Positions 16,851 to 25,327 are shown, counted from the stretch's first letter. The stretch: DNA of 47,317 nucleotides from Acidobacteriota bacterium (GCA_022340665.1 JAJDNM010000077.1:1-47317), one strand, 5' to 3'. Program-made: numbers and translations. The notes: a model not told the origin generated them from the sequence alone.

Positions 16851-17055
16851 TTTTCAATTTTGAATTCTCAATTCCCCTCCTGCCCCCTGTTCTCGGGGAG
16901 GGTGGTTGGGAACTCACCGACAACAGCGCACCGTGGCCGTAGCTGAGGGGGTCGGCTCGAGGGCGGGTGGGAAGCGTACGGCCACGCGCTGGTGGTGGTG
17001 AGTCGCGACGCCCACAGGGCGTCCGTAATTCAAAATTCAAAATTGAGAATTCAGA
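16851..17055. repeat. Heptamer arms enclosing REP-like element copy 2
   Basis: A left arm (TTTTCAATTTTGAATTCTCAA) begins at the DHH stop; a right arm (AATTCAAAATTCAAAATTGAG) ends at the stop of the ceramide synthase-like gene. Between them lies a second copy of the palindromic element (16913-17002): CTCACCGACAACAGCGC...GTGGCCGTA with TACGGCCACGCGCTGG...GTGAG. It is followed by the triloop hairpin GACGCCC-ACA-GGGCGTC (17007-17023). Confidence 0.8.
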
Positions 17056-18184
17056 TAGCTTTTTCGTAGACGCGGTAGACCTTGTACAGCTCACCGTCCA
17101 TCAGGCGGACCGCTCGTTTGGTGAGCTCGTTGTCCTCGAGAATCCACGAGTATTCGCACCACTTGTAGCCGACCTCGAGGCTCTTTTCGAGGCCCTCGCC
17201 GAGAAGGATCCCTTCGACGCCCCGCTTCCTGTGCCCTCTCTTCGTTCCGAGAGTGAAGAGGCGCAGGCCTTCGAGGGTTTCCGGTTTGGTCGTGAGGACA
17301 TGCCTCAGAGTTCGCAGCGGGTGCCGCCACGGCGAACCGTCGAGATCGGCGAGTACCGGATTCCAGTCGGGAATGGTGAGGAGGAAGGCCACCGGTTCTC
17401 CGTCGTAAAGGGCGAACCGCAGCAAATCGGGATGCACGAGTGGCCGTAGCTCCTTTGCCAGCCATTCGATCTCGGCGTCCGCCATCGGCACGAACCCCCA
17501 GTTCTTCTCCCATGCCGAGTTGTAGATCTCCTGTACCAGCTTGACCTCGCCGTGGAAATCCGAAAGGTTGGCGCCTCGGGTCGTCAAACCCGGATTGCGT
17601 TCTTTTGTCCTGTCGGCCAGCTTCTTGAGGCGCCCGAGGCTCGCGCCATGAACCGGCGAGATGTAGGCGTTCAGATCCTTGGCCTTGCTGTAACCCGCTC
17701 CCTCGATGAGTCGCGGATAATACTGCGGGTTGTATGTCATCATCAGAACGGGCGGTCTCGAGAACCCTTCAATCAGCAATCCGCACTCGTAGTTGGTTGA
17801 TGGGTTCATCGGACCGATCACCGACCGGACACCCTTTTCGGACGCCCACGCTTCAGCCGCGTTCAACAGTCCGCGAGCGACGTCGGGCCGGTCGATGCTC
17901 TCGAAGAAGCCGAAGAAGGCGACGTTCTCTTCCTGAAATCGGTTGTAGTTGTGATTCAGGATGGCTGCGATCCGGCCGACCGCATCGCGGCCGTCCCAGG
18001 CTACGAACAGCTCGGCCTCGGCCGCCCTCCCCTTTTCGTAGAAGGGGTGCTTCTCGACGTCGAGAAGCTCGCGCACGGACGCTTTCAGTGGAGGCACCCA
18101 GTTCTTGTCATTTCGGTAGATCTTCCACGGCAGGTCAACGAACCGCGCCAGATCCGACCGGTTTCGTACGGGTCGTACCTTCAC
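17051..18184 (-). CDS. GNAT-fold ceramide synthase-like (bCerS / YghO family)
   Basis: A 377-residue cytoplasmic protein of the YghO-like acyl-CoA N-acyltransferase group: RFVDLPWKIYRNDKNWVPPL at the start, AEAELFVAWDGRDAVGRIAAILNHNYN, FFGFFESIDRPDVARGLLNAAEAWASEKGV, IGPMNPSTNYECGLLIEGF, then LFTLGTKRGHRKRGVEGILLGEGLE near the C-terminus (acyl-CoA loop). In Caulobacter, a GNAT-like protein of this kind is the bacterial ceramide synthase acting with Spt and CerR. Here it directly follows an Spt gene (4-base overlap) and a CerR-like gene, so N-acylation of the sphingoid base is the likely step. Family membership is firm; the ceramide function is inferred from the neighbours. Confidence 0.78.
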   Translation of the reverse strand: MKVRPVRNRSDLARFVDLPWKIYRNDKNWVPPLKASVRELLDVEKHPFYEKGRAAEAELFVAWDGRDAVGRIAAILNHNYNRFQEENVAFFGFFESIDRPDVARGLLNAAEAWASEKGVRSVIGPMNPSTNYECGLLIEGFSRPPVLMMTYNPQYYPRLIEGAGYSKAKDLNAYISPVHGASLGRLKKLADRTKERNPGLTTRGANLSDFHGEVKLVQEIYNSAWEKNWGFVPMADAEIEWLAKELRPLVHPDLLRFALYDGEPVAFLLTIPDWNPVLADLDGSPWRHPLRTLRHVLTTKPETLEGLRLFTLGTKRGHRKRGVEGILLGEGLEKSLEVGYKWCEYSWILEDNELTKRAVRLMDGELYKVYRVYEKAI

Positions 18185-19365
18185 GCGATCACTCCCATCT
18201 CGCGGCCCACTTTTCGGAATGCTCCGAGTGCGCGATCGAGGTGATCTCGAGAGTGGGTCGCCATGTACGAGGTCCGGATCATCGCCCTCCCTTCCGGCAC
18301 GGCCGGCGAAACGACCGGGTTGGCGAAGACGCCCTCCTCCTGCAGTCTGATCGTCATCTTGAACGCGGCCATGTCCTCGCCCACCACCAGTGGAATCACG
18401 GGAGATTCCGACTCGCCGGTGTCGAATCCCATGGTCGAGAACTCACGCTTCATGTAGTCCGTGTTCTCCCACAGCTTCTGCCGCCGCTCGGGTTCGCGCT
18501 CGATGACCTCGAGGGCCTTGATCACCGAGGCCACGGAGGCCGGCGGTGGGGCGGCCGAGAAAATCAGCGAACGCGCGTGATGCTTGACGTAATCGATGAT
18601 CTGGCTGTCACCGACAACGAATCCGCCGACCGTGGCCAGCGACTTCGAGAAGGTGCCCATCACGAGATCTGCCTCATCCTCGAGCCCGAAGTGCTCCGTC
18701 GTGCCGCGGCCATTCTCGCCCATCACACCGATTCCGTGTGCGTCGTCGACCATCAGGCGAGCTCCGAATTTCTTCTTCAGCTCGACGATTCGTGGGAGAT
18801 TCGCGAGGTCGCCCTCCATTGAGAAGACACCATCGACGACGATCAGCGACGAACGGTCATCTTCAACGCTTCGCAGCCGCTCCTCCAACGCGTCCATGTC
18901 GTTGTGCCGGTACTTCAACACCCGCCCAAAGGAGAGCCGGGCTCCATCGAGGATGCACGCATGGTCCAGGTTGTCGAGGATGACGACGTCCTTGCGGTCG
19001 ATCAGACTCGAGATGACGCCCAGATTGACCTGAAACCCGGTCGAGAACGTGAGGGCTGCTTCCCGGTTCATGAACTCGGCCAGCCTTCTCTCGAGCTCGA
19101 CGTGGATCTCCAGGGTGCCGTTGAGGAATCGCGAACCCGCCGTTCCGGTTCCGTAACTCTCCAGCGCCTCGGCCGCCGCCTTTTTGATTTCCGGGTGATT
19201 GGTCAACCCGAGGTAGTTGTTCGAGCCGAGCATGATCACACGTTGGCCGTTCATCGTCACCACCGGGTCCTGTCCGGAGGCGATCATGCGAAAGTATGGG
19301 TAGATTCCAAGGTCGCGAACCTCGTCGGCTTCCCTGAAATTGAAGCACTTCTGAAAGACGTCCAC
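18181..19365 (-). CDS. spt: Serine palmitoyltransferase
   Basis: A PLP enzyme of the alpha-oxoamine synthase family, 394 residues from GTG 19365 (412 if from GTG 19419). Signatures: YGTGTAGSRFLNGTLEIHVELE, FSTGFQVNLGVISSL, LDNLDHACILDGARLS (PLP-stacking His), VDGVFSMEGDLANLP, VDDAHGIGVMGENGRGT and GTFSKSLATVGGF with the Schiff-base Lys. The GSRFLNGT and MEGDLANLP stretches closely resemble Bacteroides Spt rather than KBL or BioF. It condenses L-serine with a fatty acyl thioester to 3-ketosphinganine. The chosen GTG has GGAG five bases upstream and gives the usual N-terminus VDVFQKC. It overlaps the GNAT gene by 4 bases. Confidence 0.87.
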   Translation of the reverse strand: MDVFQKCFNFREADEVRDLGIYPYFRMIASGQDPVVTMNGQRVIMLGSNNYLGLTNHPEIKKAAAEALESYGTGTAGSRFLNGTLEIHVELERRLAEFMNREAALTFSTGFQVNLGVISSLIDRKDVVILDNLDHACILDGARLSFGRVLKYRHNDMDALEERLRSVEDDRSSLIVVDGVFSMEGDLANLPRIVELKKKFGARLMVDDAHGIGVMGENGRGTTEHFGLEDEADLVMGTFSKSLATVGGFVVGDSQIIDYVKHHARSLIFSAAPPPASVASVIKALEVIEREPERRQKLWENTDYMKREFSTMGFDTGESESPVIPLVVGEDMAAFKMTIRLQEEGVFANPVVSPAVPEGRAMIRTSYMATHSRDHLDRALGAFRKVGREMGVIA

Positions 19366-19458
19366 CTTCACTCCGCCGTGAAAATTACGCTCACCCGATC
19401 TCAGGCCCACTTCGCGCACAGAAGCGGCGTCGACATGATAGCAGGGGGAACCCCGGTC

Positions 19459-20502
19459 TCAGTTCAGCCAACCCCGATCTCGATACCAGGTCCAGGTCAC
19501 GTCAACCCCCACCCGCCATGGAGTCAGATCAGTCACACCGAGAAGCTTCAGGCTGTCGCCCGTCCGCGCGGTCCAGTGACGGGCCAGCAGCTCGCGACTC
19601 TTGTCGGACGTCAGCGCCAGCCGACGCCAGCCGAGCCTCTGCAGAACGCTGCCGATCACCCCTGCGCCTGACACCAGCGCCGGCGGTACCCGCAGGACAC
19701 GAGCCTTCACGCCGCCGATCTCGCAGAGAGAATCGATGAGCCCTTCGAGCTCGAGCGGCTCGGCTTCGCCGACGTGGAAGACCTCTCCGACGCTCCCGGA
19801 GGCCGCGGCCAGGATCGAGCGCACCACATCGCCCACCCAGGCCACAGTCAACCACCGTTCGCCGGCGGGGAGCCCGACCAGCCCGCTGCTCGCCATGCGG
19901 AAGAACTCGAAGACGTCGGTATCACGCGGGCCGTAGATCGCAGCCGGCCTGAGAATCGACCAGCCGCCGTACCCTTCCCACTTTCGCACCTCATCTTCGG
20001 CGGCGAGCTTCGATCGGCCATACCAGGAAATTGGCGCAGGCACCGCCTCGGGCCCGACTCCCTCGGGCGAACGCGACGGACCGACCGCCGCCAAGGAAGA
20101 CACGTTGATCAGACGGGAGCCTCGGGCGGTTTCCTGCATAGCCGAGACCAGACTTGCAGTCCCCAACCGGTTGCCTTCGTCGAACTCTCGCTCGCGACCG
20201 GCGCGGAGCACGCCCGCCAGGTGGAAGACCGTTCCAGCGTTGTCGACGAGTTCGTCTAGGGCCCGGGGGTCGGAGAGCGACCCGACAACCCACCGAACGG
20301 GTGCGTTGGCGATCCAGCGCGGCGCCTCGGGATCACGAACCAGGATGCGGGGCTCGATACCGGCAGCACACAAAGCGTCGACGAGATGCGAACCGACGAA
20401 CCCCGTCCCGCCGGTGATGGCAACCGGCTGCGGAATGGCGTCGAGCCACGGCTTCACCCGATCGGGCGAAACGAGGGGATTTCGATGCGAGAAGTCTGTC
20501 AT
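19459..20502 (-). CDS. Extended SDR, CerR-like ceramide reductase
   Basis: A 347-residue NAD(P)-dependent epimerase/dehydratase-type protein. Rossmann motif TGGTGFVG at about 30-37, active-site Ser in LINVSSLAAVG, Tyr161 and Lys165 in WYGRSKLAAED, then ILRPAAIYGPRDTD and VFHVGEAEPLELEGLI. Alone this family has many functions. As first gene of a unit with serine palmitoyltransferase and a GNAT ceramide synthase, it most likely reduces the 3-keto group during ceramide formation, as CerR does in Caulobacter. The ATG at 20502 has no clear ribosome site; a TACAAT box ends 11 bases before it, so a very short leader is possible. The frame opens up to 20532. Confidence 0.78.
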   Translation of the reverse strand: MTDFSHRNPLVSPDRVKPWLDAIPQPVAITGGTGFVGSHLVDALCAAGIEPRILVRDPEAPRWIANAPVRWVVGSLSDPRALDELVDNAGTVFHLAGVLRAGREREFDEGNRLGTASLVSAMQETARGSRLINVSSLAAVGPSRSPEGVGPEAVPAPISWYGRSKLAAEDEVRKWEGYGGWSILRPAAIYGPRDTDVFEFFRMASSGLVGLPAGERWLTVAWVGDVVRSILAAASGSVGEVFHVGEAEPLELEGLIDSLCEIGGVKARVLRVPPALVSGAGVIGSVLQRLGWRRLALTSDKSRELLARHWTARTGDSLKLLGVTDLTPWRVGVDVTWTWYRDRGWLN

Positions 20503-20536
20503 CGTCGAGGGAGATTGTACCGGGACGCGCAAGATC

Positions 20537-20640
20537 AGTTTTGAGTTCTTAGTTTTGAGTTTTGAGTTCCCAATTTTCCCCCCGTTCCGAACCGGGGGTA
20601 GGCGGGGGAAAACTCAAAACTCATAACTCAAAACTCATCA
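20537..20640. repeat. Inverted heptamer element (TTTTGAG/CTCAAAA)
   Basis: The left arm (GTTTTGAGTTCTTAGTTTTG, etc.) and the right arm (AACTCAAAACTCATAACTC, etc.) are the same heptamer word in opposite sense. They surround a core with CCCCCGTTCCGAACCGGGGG. It lies between the ceramide operon and queD. Confidence 0.85.
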
Positions 20641-20664
20641 CTGAGCACGAGGAGCGCGGCCGCG

Positions 20665-21135
20665 TTATTCGAGGCCAACGTATTCACCCCAGGAGGTGGA
20701 TGTTTCCCAGACTCGAACCCGCTCCAGCTCGAGGCCGGTCGGGATCTCGTAGCTCGTCCCGCTCGGAGACTCGACCGTACCATCGGCCGCGATCCGCTCC
20801 GCCATCTGTTGGTAGATCCACCGCGCCAGCACCTCGGTCGTCGGATCGCAATCATCGAAGATCAGCACGCGATCACCGATCGCCGTCAGTCCTTCGAGTT
20901 GAGGGTCCGCCGAGTTGAGCGCCATTGCGTGGTCGAGTCGCTTGACGATGTCGATCACCACCATCTTGAGCGCCTTGTAATCACACACCATATCGTGGTC
21001 ATCGAGCTCGCGACCACGCGCGACAACCTCGATTCGGAGGCTGTGTCCGTGCGGAAAACGGCACTTCTCCGGGTGCTTGCTCAGCCGGTGCCCGTATTCC
21101 ACCTCGAATGTCTTGGCGATCCTGAAGAAACCCAT
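20665..21135 (-). CDS. queD: 6-carboxytetrahydropterin synthase QueD
   Basis: A 156-residue protein of the 6-pyruvoyl-tetrahydropterin synthase fold. Zinc ligands: His16 in YGHRL and the HGH of CRFPHGHSLRIEV, where the Cys four residues before HGH is catalytic. Further motifs: DHDMVCDYKALK, LDHAMALNSAD and PTTEVLARWIYQQM. QueD converts dihydroneopterin triphosphate to CPH4, the first dedicated step to preQ0/queuosine, in the cytoplasm. It starts immediately after the QueE stop (TGA ATG), so the two are co-translated. Slightly longer than many QueD (about 120 residues) owing to a C-terminal extension EIPTGLELERVRVWETSTSWGEY. Confidence 0.9.
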   Translation of the reverse strand: MGFFRIAKTFEVEYGHRLSKHPEKCRFPHGHSLRIEVVARGRELDDHDMVCDYKALKMVVIDIVKRLDHAMALNSADPQLEGLTAIGDRVLIFDDCDPTTEVLARWIYQQMAERIAADGTVESPSGTSYEIPTGLELERVRVWETSTSWGEYVGLE

Positions 21136-21813
21136 TCAAACTCCCCGGCCCCCTCCGAAGAGGTCCAGATGTAGGCGCGGAGTGTAACGAAAGCCGTGCT
21201 CCAGACACAAGGCCGCCACTGACGGTGCCCGTTCAGCCACCTCCTCAGCGTTCCTGCCCTGGGCCATGAGGAGGACTCGTCCCGGGTCGATTTTCCCCAG
21301 GGCGCCGAGCAGGTCGAGGATCTCCGGCATATCGCCGGCGTTCTCGACGACGAACTTGAGCTGGTGTTCGGGGAAACGCTCGAGGAGCTCCGTCATGGGC
21401 TCGCGATTCTTCCGCAGGCGGCCGTGACGATCGTTGTTGGCGTCCGTCGGGTCGGAGTTGGCAGTCTTCGGCGAAAGGGACAGAAGGTCGCAATAAAAGA
21501 CGGGATTGACCGTGCCGGCCGTTTCGACAGTGATATGAAGGCCAACCTCAAGCAGGCCTCTCGTGAGGGCTCCGATCTCCCTTTGGATCAGGGGCTCTCC
21601 GCCGGTGACCACGACGTGACCGACGCCCGACGCCACCGCTCCTTCGACCAACTCCCCGACTGCCCGCCGCTCCCCCTCCGGCTCCCAGGAGGCGTACGGC
21701 GTGTCGCACCATCGGCACCGCAAATTGCACCCTGACGTGCGGATGAAGTGCGACGGCACACCGGCCAGCAGCCCTTCCCCTTGGATGCTGGTGAAGGTCT
21801 CGGAGATGAACAT
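21136..21813 (-). CDS. queE: 7-carboxy-7-deazaguanine synthase QueE
   Basis: A 225-residue radical SAM enzyme. The N-terminal FISETFTSIQGEG is the QueE opening, followed by RTSGCNLRCRWCDTPYASWEPEGE with the CX3CX2C cluster motif, HVVVTGGEPLIQ, and a late TANSDPTDAN and LKFVVEN. It converts CPH4 to 7-carboxy-7-deazaguanine with S-adenosylmethionine, directly after QueD in the pathway. QueC and QueF are not in this window. The frame opens 10 codons earlier; the ATG at 21813 gives the family start, though without a clear ribosome site. Confidence 0.92.
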   Translation of the reverse strand: MFISETFTSIQGEGLLAGVPSHFIRTSGCNLRCRWCDTPYASWEPEGERRAVGELVEGAVASGVGHVVVTGGEPLIQREIGALTRGLLEVGLHITVETAGTVNPVFYCDLLSLSPKTANSDPTDANNDRHGRLRKNREPMTELLERFPEHQLKFVVENAGDMPEILDLLGALGKIDPGRVLLMAQGRNAEEVAERAPSVAALCLEHGFRYTPRLHLDLFGGGRGV

Positions 21814-21841
21814 AGGTGGTGAAGGTATCACCCCGATTGTC

Positions 21842-21945
21842 AATTAGGAATTAGGAGTTAGGAATTAGGAATTTCCACCCCCCCCCGTTCTAACTGAATG
21901 CCTCGGGCGGTTGGGCGGCATTCCTCATTCCTCATTCCTCATTTA
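21842..21945. repeat. Inverted heptamer element (TAGGAAT/ATTCCTC)
   Basis: Four TAGGAAT-type units, a C-rich to G-rich core (CCACCCCCCCC ... GGGCGGTTGGGCGG), then ATTCCTC units. The right arm reaches into the uvrC stop codon on the minus strand. Confidence 0.82.
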
Positions 21946-23772
21946 GGGATCGTCAGCAGTCGACTCCCCGGCATGAAGGTGATGCCAGAGATGGCGCCCG
22001 AGCCGCGGGCCCAACGCTCTCTGCAGCTCTTCGACGGTTGCCTGCTGGACGCCGCGAACCGATCCGAAGCGATTGAGCAATGCACGCGTCCGACCCGGCC
22101 CGATCCCTGGAACCGCCAGAAGCTGCGAGGAAAGGGTCCTCTTCGAACGCCGAGACCGGTGGCGGCTGACCGCAAACCGATGGGCCTCGTCGCGGACCTC
22201 GCGCAGGACGAGGTGGGCCGGGTCTGATGCATCGAGACGCAACGGTTCCGACGCCGCCGGCAGCCAGACCAGTTCTTCGCGCTTGGCAAGGGCGACGACC
22301 GGCAGGTCGACGCCCAGTGAGTCGAGGGCCGCCATCGCCGCGTTCAGCTGCCCGACGCCGCCGTCAATCAACACCAGATCCGGCATCTGTCGTTCTTCGT
22401 CACGCAGGCGGCGGTAGCGCCGTCCGACCGCTTCGGCGATCGCCGAGAAGTCGTCGATACCCTCGATCTCCCGAATGTTGAAGCTCCGATACTGGCGTTT
22501 GTTGAGGCGCCCGTTCTGCCAGACGACACACGAAGCCGTCGTCTCCTTGCCGCTCGAGTGGGAGATGTCGAAACACTCGATCGAGCTGACCGGGCCCGTC
22601 AGTCCGAGCGCTTCGCCGATCCGGCGGGCGAGGTGTTGAGCCTGCGAACGAGGCGCCCGGAAGCGAAGATCGAATGCCGCGCGGGCATTGTCGAGGGCGA
22701 GCTGGACGCGACGCGCCCGCTCACCCCGCCGAGGTGTCGAAATATCCACCGCGTGATCGCCGGTGAGGCGCAGAAACGCCCGCAGCATTTCACGGTCATC
22801 TTCGTCGAGCTCCTGTGCGAGCTCCACCCGCCGGGGAATCGACGGGTTCGCTTCGTAGTATTGGGCCAGGAAGCTCACCAGGAGCTCGCGCGCCGCGACG
22901 TCGCCAACCCCTTCGAAATGGAACTCGCGCTTGTCCACCAGGCGGCCCGAACGATAGGGCAAAAGACAGACGGTGGCGTGCTCGCCGTCAGTCCAGACCG
23001 CCACGACGTCTGCATCACCGCGGCCGGGCCGTTCGACATCCTGTTTCTCGCCAAGACGTTCGACGACCGCGAGCAGGTCGCGATAGCGGCCTGCGAGCTC
23101 GAAATCCTCCCGCTCCGACGCCGCCCACATGCTCTTTTCGAGCCGCGGCAGGAGGCTCCAGCGGCGGCCCGCGAGGAAGAGCCGCAACTCCTCGACCACC
23201 TCGGCGTAGGCCTCGGGCGTCGTCAGGCCGTCCACGCACGGTCCCAGACAGGCTCGCATGTGGTAGTAGAGGCAGGGCCTCGGCAGGCGACCGTCGATTT
23301 CGATCTGGCAGGTCCTTACCTGGAAATGGGTGCGCGCGAGATCCATCAGCTTGCGCGCCATACGCTGGCCCATGAAGGGCCCGAAGTAGCTGTGGCCGTC
23401 GTCGCGGACCTTTCGAGTCAACTCGATTCTCGGCCACGCCTCGCCGGTCGTCAGCTTGAGGTAGGGATAGGTCTTGTCGTCCCTCAGATGGACGTTGAAA
23501 CGCGGGCTGAGACGTTTGATCAGGGTGTTTTCGAGGATGAAGGCCTCGGCCTCGCTGGCAGTCACGGTGAATTCGAGACGGCGGGCCCGCTCGAGCATAT
23601 TGAGCGTTCGTTCTGGCAGATCGTGCCTCCCGAAATACGAAAGGACTCTTCGCCGCAGGTTTCGCGCCTTACCGACGTAAAGGTCATTCCCCAGCCGATC
23701 CTGGAATCGGTAGACCCCCGGCCGCTCCGGGGCCTCCTTCGCACGTTCGAGGAGGGGATGCGGGTCGCTCAT
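21943..23772 (-). CDS. uvrC: Excinuclease ABC subunit C
   Basis: A 609-residue protein, full length. The N-terminal GIY-YIG nuclease (GVYRFQDRLGNDLYVGKARNLRRRVLSYF) makes the 3' incision. The UVR motif (about 200-235) contacts UvrB. The C-terminal RNase H-like half (IECFDISHSSGKETTASCVVWQNG, DLVLIDGGVGQLNAA) makes the 5' incision. The last 60 residues form the helix-hairpin-helix region (QLLAVPGIGPGRTRALLNRFGSVRGVQQATVEELQ). It acts in nucleotide excision repair with UvrA and UvrB. It is followed downstream by queED on the same strand, separated by a repeat element. Confidence 0.97.
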   Translation of the reverse strand: MSDPHPLLERAKEAPERPGVYRFQDRLGNDLYVGKARNLRRRVLSYFGRHDLPERTLNMLERARRLEFTVTASEAEAFILENTLIKRLSPRFNVHLRDDKTYPYLKLTTGEAWPRIELTRKVRDDGHSYFGPFMGQRMARKLMDLARTHFQVRTCQIEIDGRLPRPCLYYHMRACLGPCVDGLTTPEAYAEVVEELRLFLAGRRWSLLPRLEKSMWAASEREDFELAGRYRDLLAVVERLGEKQDVERPGRGDADVVAVWTDGEHATVCLLPYRSGRLVDKREFHFEGVGDVAARELLVSFLAQYYEANPSIPRRVELAQELDEDDREMLRAFLRLTGDHAVDISTPRRGERARRVQLALDNARAAFDLRFRAPRSQAQHLARRIGEALGLTGPVSSIECFDISHSSGKETTASCVVWQNGRLNKRQYRSFNIREIEGIDDFSAIAEAVGRRYRRLRDEERQMPDLVLIDGGVGQLNAAMAALDSLGVDLPVVALAKREELVWLPAASEPLRLDASDPAHLVLREVRDEAHRFAVSRHRSRRSKRTLSSQLLAVPGIGPGRTRALLNRFGSVRGVQQATVEELQRALGPRLGRHLWHHLHAGESTADDP

Positions 23773-23784
23773 CTCAGCATCTTA

Positions 23785-23832
23785 CTGCGGCCAACGTTTA
23801 AACGTTGAAACGTTAGAACGTTAAAACGTTTT
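23785..23832. repeat. AACGTT octamer array
   Basis: Five copies of an 8-base unit built around the palindrome AACGTT (AACGTTTA, AACGTTGA, AACGTTAG, AACGTTAA, AACGTTTT) lie between uvrC and rnc. It is a short-word array like the heptamer elements, but self-complementary. Confidence 0.75.
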
Positions 23833-23851
23833 CTGCCTCTGGGACCCGGTC

Positions 23852-24562
23852 TCAGTCCTCGGGAACCAGGCCGAGGCGGACGAGCGCGCGCCGTGCCGCC
23901 TGGTGCTGAGCGTCACGCTTGCTGACACCTTCGCCACGGGCCACCGGTTCACCATCCCAGAGCACGTCGTAGACCCAAAGGCGACGGTGGTCGGGACCCG
24001 ACACACCGACCTTACGGTACTCCGGCAACGGCAAGCCGCGCGCCTGGGCGACTTCCTGCAACGACGATTTCGGGTCCGCCAATGCGAGAGTACGGTCGTC
24101 CAGGTTGTCCAGATCATCGGCGAACTGATGCTCGACGAATTTGAGTGCGGCTTCCCATCCGCCATCGAGCGCGATCGCGCCAACCACCGCTTCGAAGAGG
24201 TCCTCCAGCAGGGCCGATCGCTCCCTTCCCCGCCCCAGCTCCTCGCTCGGGCCGAGAACGACCCAACCGTCGAGGCCGAGCAGCGCCGCCCTTTCGGCCA
24301 ATCGCTCCGAACGCACCAGGTGAGCCCGCTTGCGGGTCAACTGACCCTGATCATCTCGCGGGAATTCTTCGAACAGTATCTTGGCCGCCGCGTGGCCGAT
24401 CACCGCATCGCCGAGAAACTCGAGCCGCTGATAGGAACCCCTCTCCTGCGCCGTCAATGCCGAACCGTGGCGGAGGGCACGCCGCAGCAGGTCCTTATTC
24501 TCGAATCGATAGCCGAGGAGGGTTTCGAGCTGTTGAAGGGCTTCGTCACTGTTGGCCGTCAT
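23852..24562 (-). CDS. rnc: Ribonuclease III
   Basis: A 236-residue protein. The endonuclease domain holds the signature YQRLEFLGDAVIGHAAAKILFEEFP and the second catalytic set DLFEAVVGAIALDGGW. The C-terminal double-stranded RNA-binding domain (about 160-232) includes PKSSLQEVAQARGLPLPEYRKVGVSGPDH and ARGEGVSKRDAQHQAARRALVRL. It cleaves double-stranded RNA in rRNA processing and in antisense or Hfq-linked control. The start ATG at 24562 lies next to repeat sequence and has no strong ribosome site. Confidence 0.96.
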   Translation of the reverse strand: MTANSDEALQQLETLLGYRFENKDLLRRALRHGSALTAQERGSYQRLEFLGDAVIGHAAAKILFEEFPRDDQGQLTRKRAHLVRSERLAERAALLGLDGWVVLGPSEELGRGRERSALLEDLFEAVVGAIALDGGWEAALKFVEHQFADDLDNLDDRTLALADPKSSLQEVAQARGLPLPEYRKVGVSGPDHRRLWVYDVLWDGEPVARGEGVSKRDAQHQAARRALVRLGLVPED

Positions 24563-24581
24563 GCGGTCATTCTACAAAGGG

Positions 24582-24690
24582 ATTTGAATTTTGAATTCTC
24601 AGTTTTCAATTTTCAATTCCCCTCCACCCCCCGCACATTGGGGGGGCGGGCGCGAAATCCGAAATTCGAAATCCGAAATGACATGACGAC
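24582..24690. repeat. Inverted heptamer element
   Basis: The left arm is of TTTTGAA/TTTTCAA type, the core CCCTCCACCCCCCGC ... GGGGGGGCGGGCG, and the right arm of AATCCGAA units. It lies upstream of rnc and downstream of the Mut7-C gene. Confidence 0.78.
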
Positions 24691-24718
24691 GGCCTGGCCT
24701 CGGCAGGCCAGCCGGAAT

Positions 24719-24757
24719 GTCATCCCGAGCGAGCGCAGCGAGCCGAGGGATCTATGG
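24719..24757 (+). repeat. GAGCGAGCG-type dispersed repeat
   Basis: A 39-base unit starting GTCATCCCGAGCGAGCG and ending GATCTATGG. A close copy occurs at 46883-46921, a related form at 33248-33295, and inverted relatives at 33327-33378 and 46993-47030. Confidence 0.8.
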
Positions 24758-24829
24758 CGCGGGTGAATGGGTCCCCTTCCCCCCTCTGCGCCTTTTCTCC
24801 ATTTCTCCATTTTCGACAAAATGATCGGC

Positions 24830-25327
24830 CTATCGTCCTGACTTATTGATGATCTCAGTCATGCGCTCGAGAATGCGTTCGCCGTGTGAACCTGGCCAAT
24901 AGACGCGTCCGCAGCCGTTGCAGCGGCGGAATCTGGGCGAGGTCGCCAACACGTGCGGTGGCGCCACATCGGCCACGTCCTCGCGTCTCACGTCGACCAG
25001 ATCGCCATTGCACTCCCCGCAACGCGCGTGGTCGAGGTTCGCCTCGGGACGGAGCCCGAGGCGTTCGAACACCTCGACCAGCTGATCCTCCAGCCCCTCA
25101 CTGCGAATGAGCATTGTCCGCGGACCGGCGGACGCCAGCTCACGATCCCTGGTCAGCAGCCACCTGCCCTCGGAGCGGGCCATCTCCGCCAACACACGGT
25201 CCTCAGGTCCCGGCTCCAAAAACCCGGTGTCGTAGCCGAAGAAACGGAGCCAGCGGGCCAGAGTGCCCAGCATCGCGTCGCACAGGAAGCGATGATCCCG
25301 TTCGCGGTGGCTGTCGTCGAACGTCAT
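24830..25327 (-). CDS. Mut7-C RNase domain protein
   Basis: A 165-residue protein. The first 80 residues are a PIN-like Mut7-C domain ([44 protein letters not shown]) with the acidic residues expected for a metal-dependent ribonuclease. Residues about 100-150 are a zinc ribbon with two CXXC pairs (CGECNGDL and [13 protein letters not shown]). Named after the C-terminal domain of worm Mut-7; bacterial members are presumed RNases without known targets. It is a single gene on the minus strand, divergent from aconitase across a heptamer element. Confidence 0.9.
   Translation of the reverse strand: MTFDDSHRERDHRFLCDAMLGTLARWLRFFGYDTGFLEPGPEDRVLAEMARSEGRWLLTRDRELASAGPRTMLIRSEGLEDQLVEVFERLGLRPEANLDHARCGECNGDLVDVRREDVADVAPPHVLATSPRFRRCNGCGRVYWPGSHGERILERMTEIINKSGR

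Noticed and set aside
18181-19365. Glycine C-acetyltransferase (KBL) or BioF instead of serine palmitoyltransferase
   Set aside because: The GSRFLNGT and MEGDLANLP motifs fit Spt, no tdh or bio genes are adjacent, and the neighbours are CerR-like and ceramide-synthase-like.
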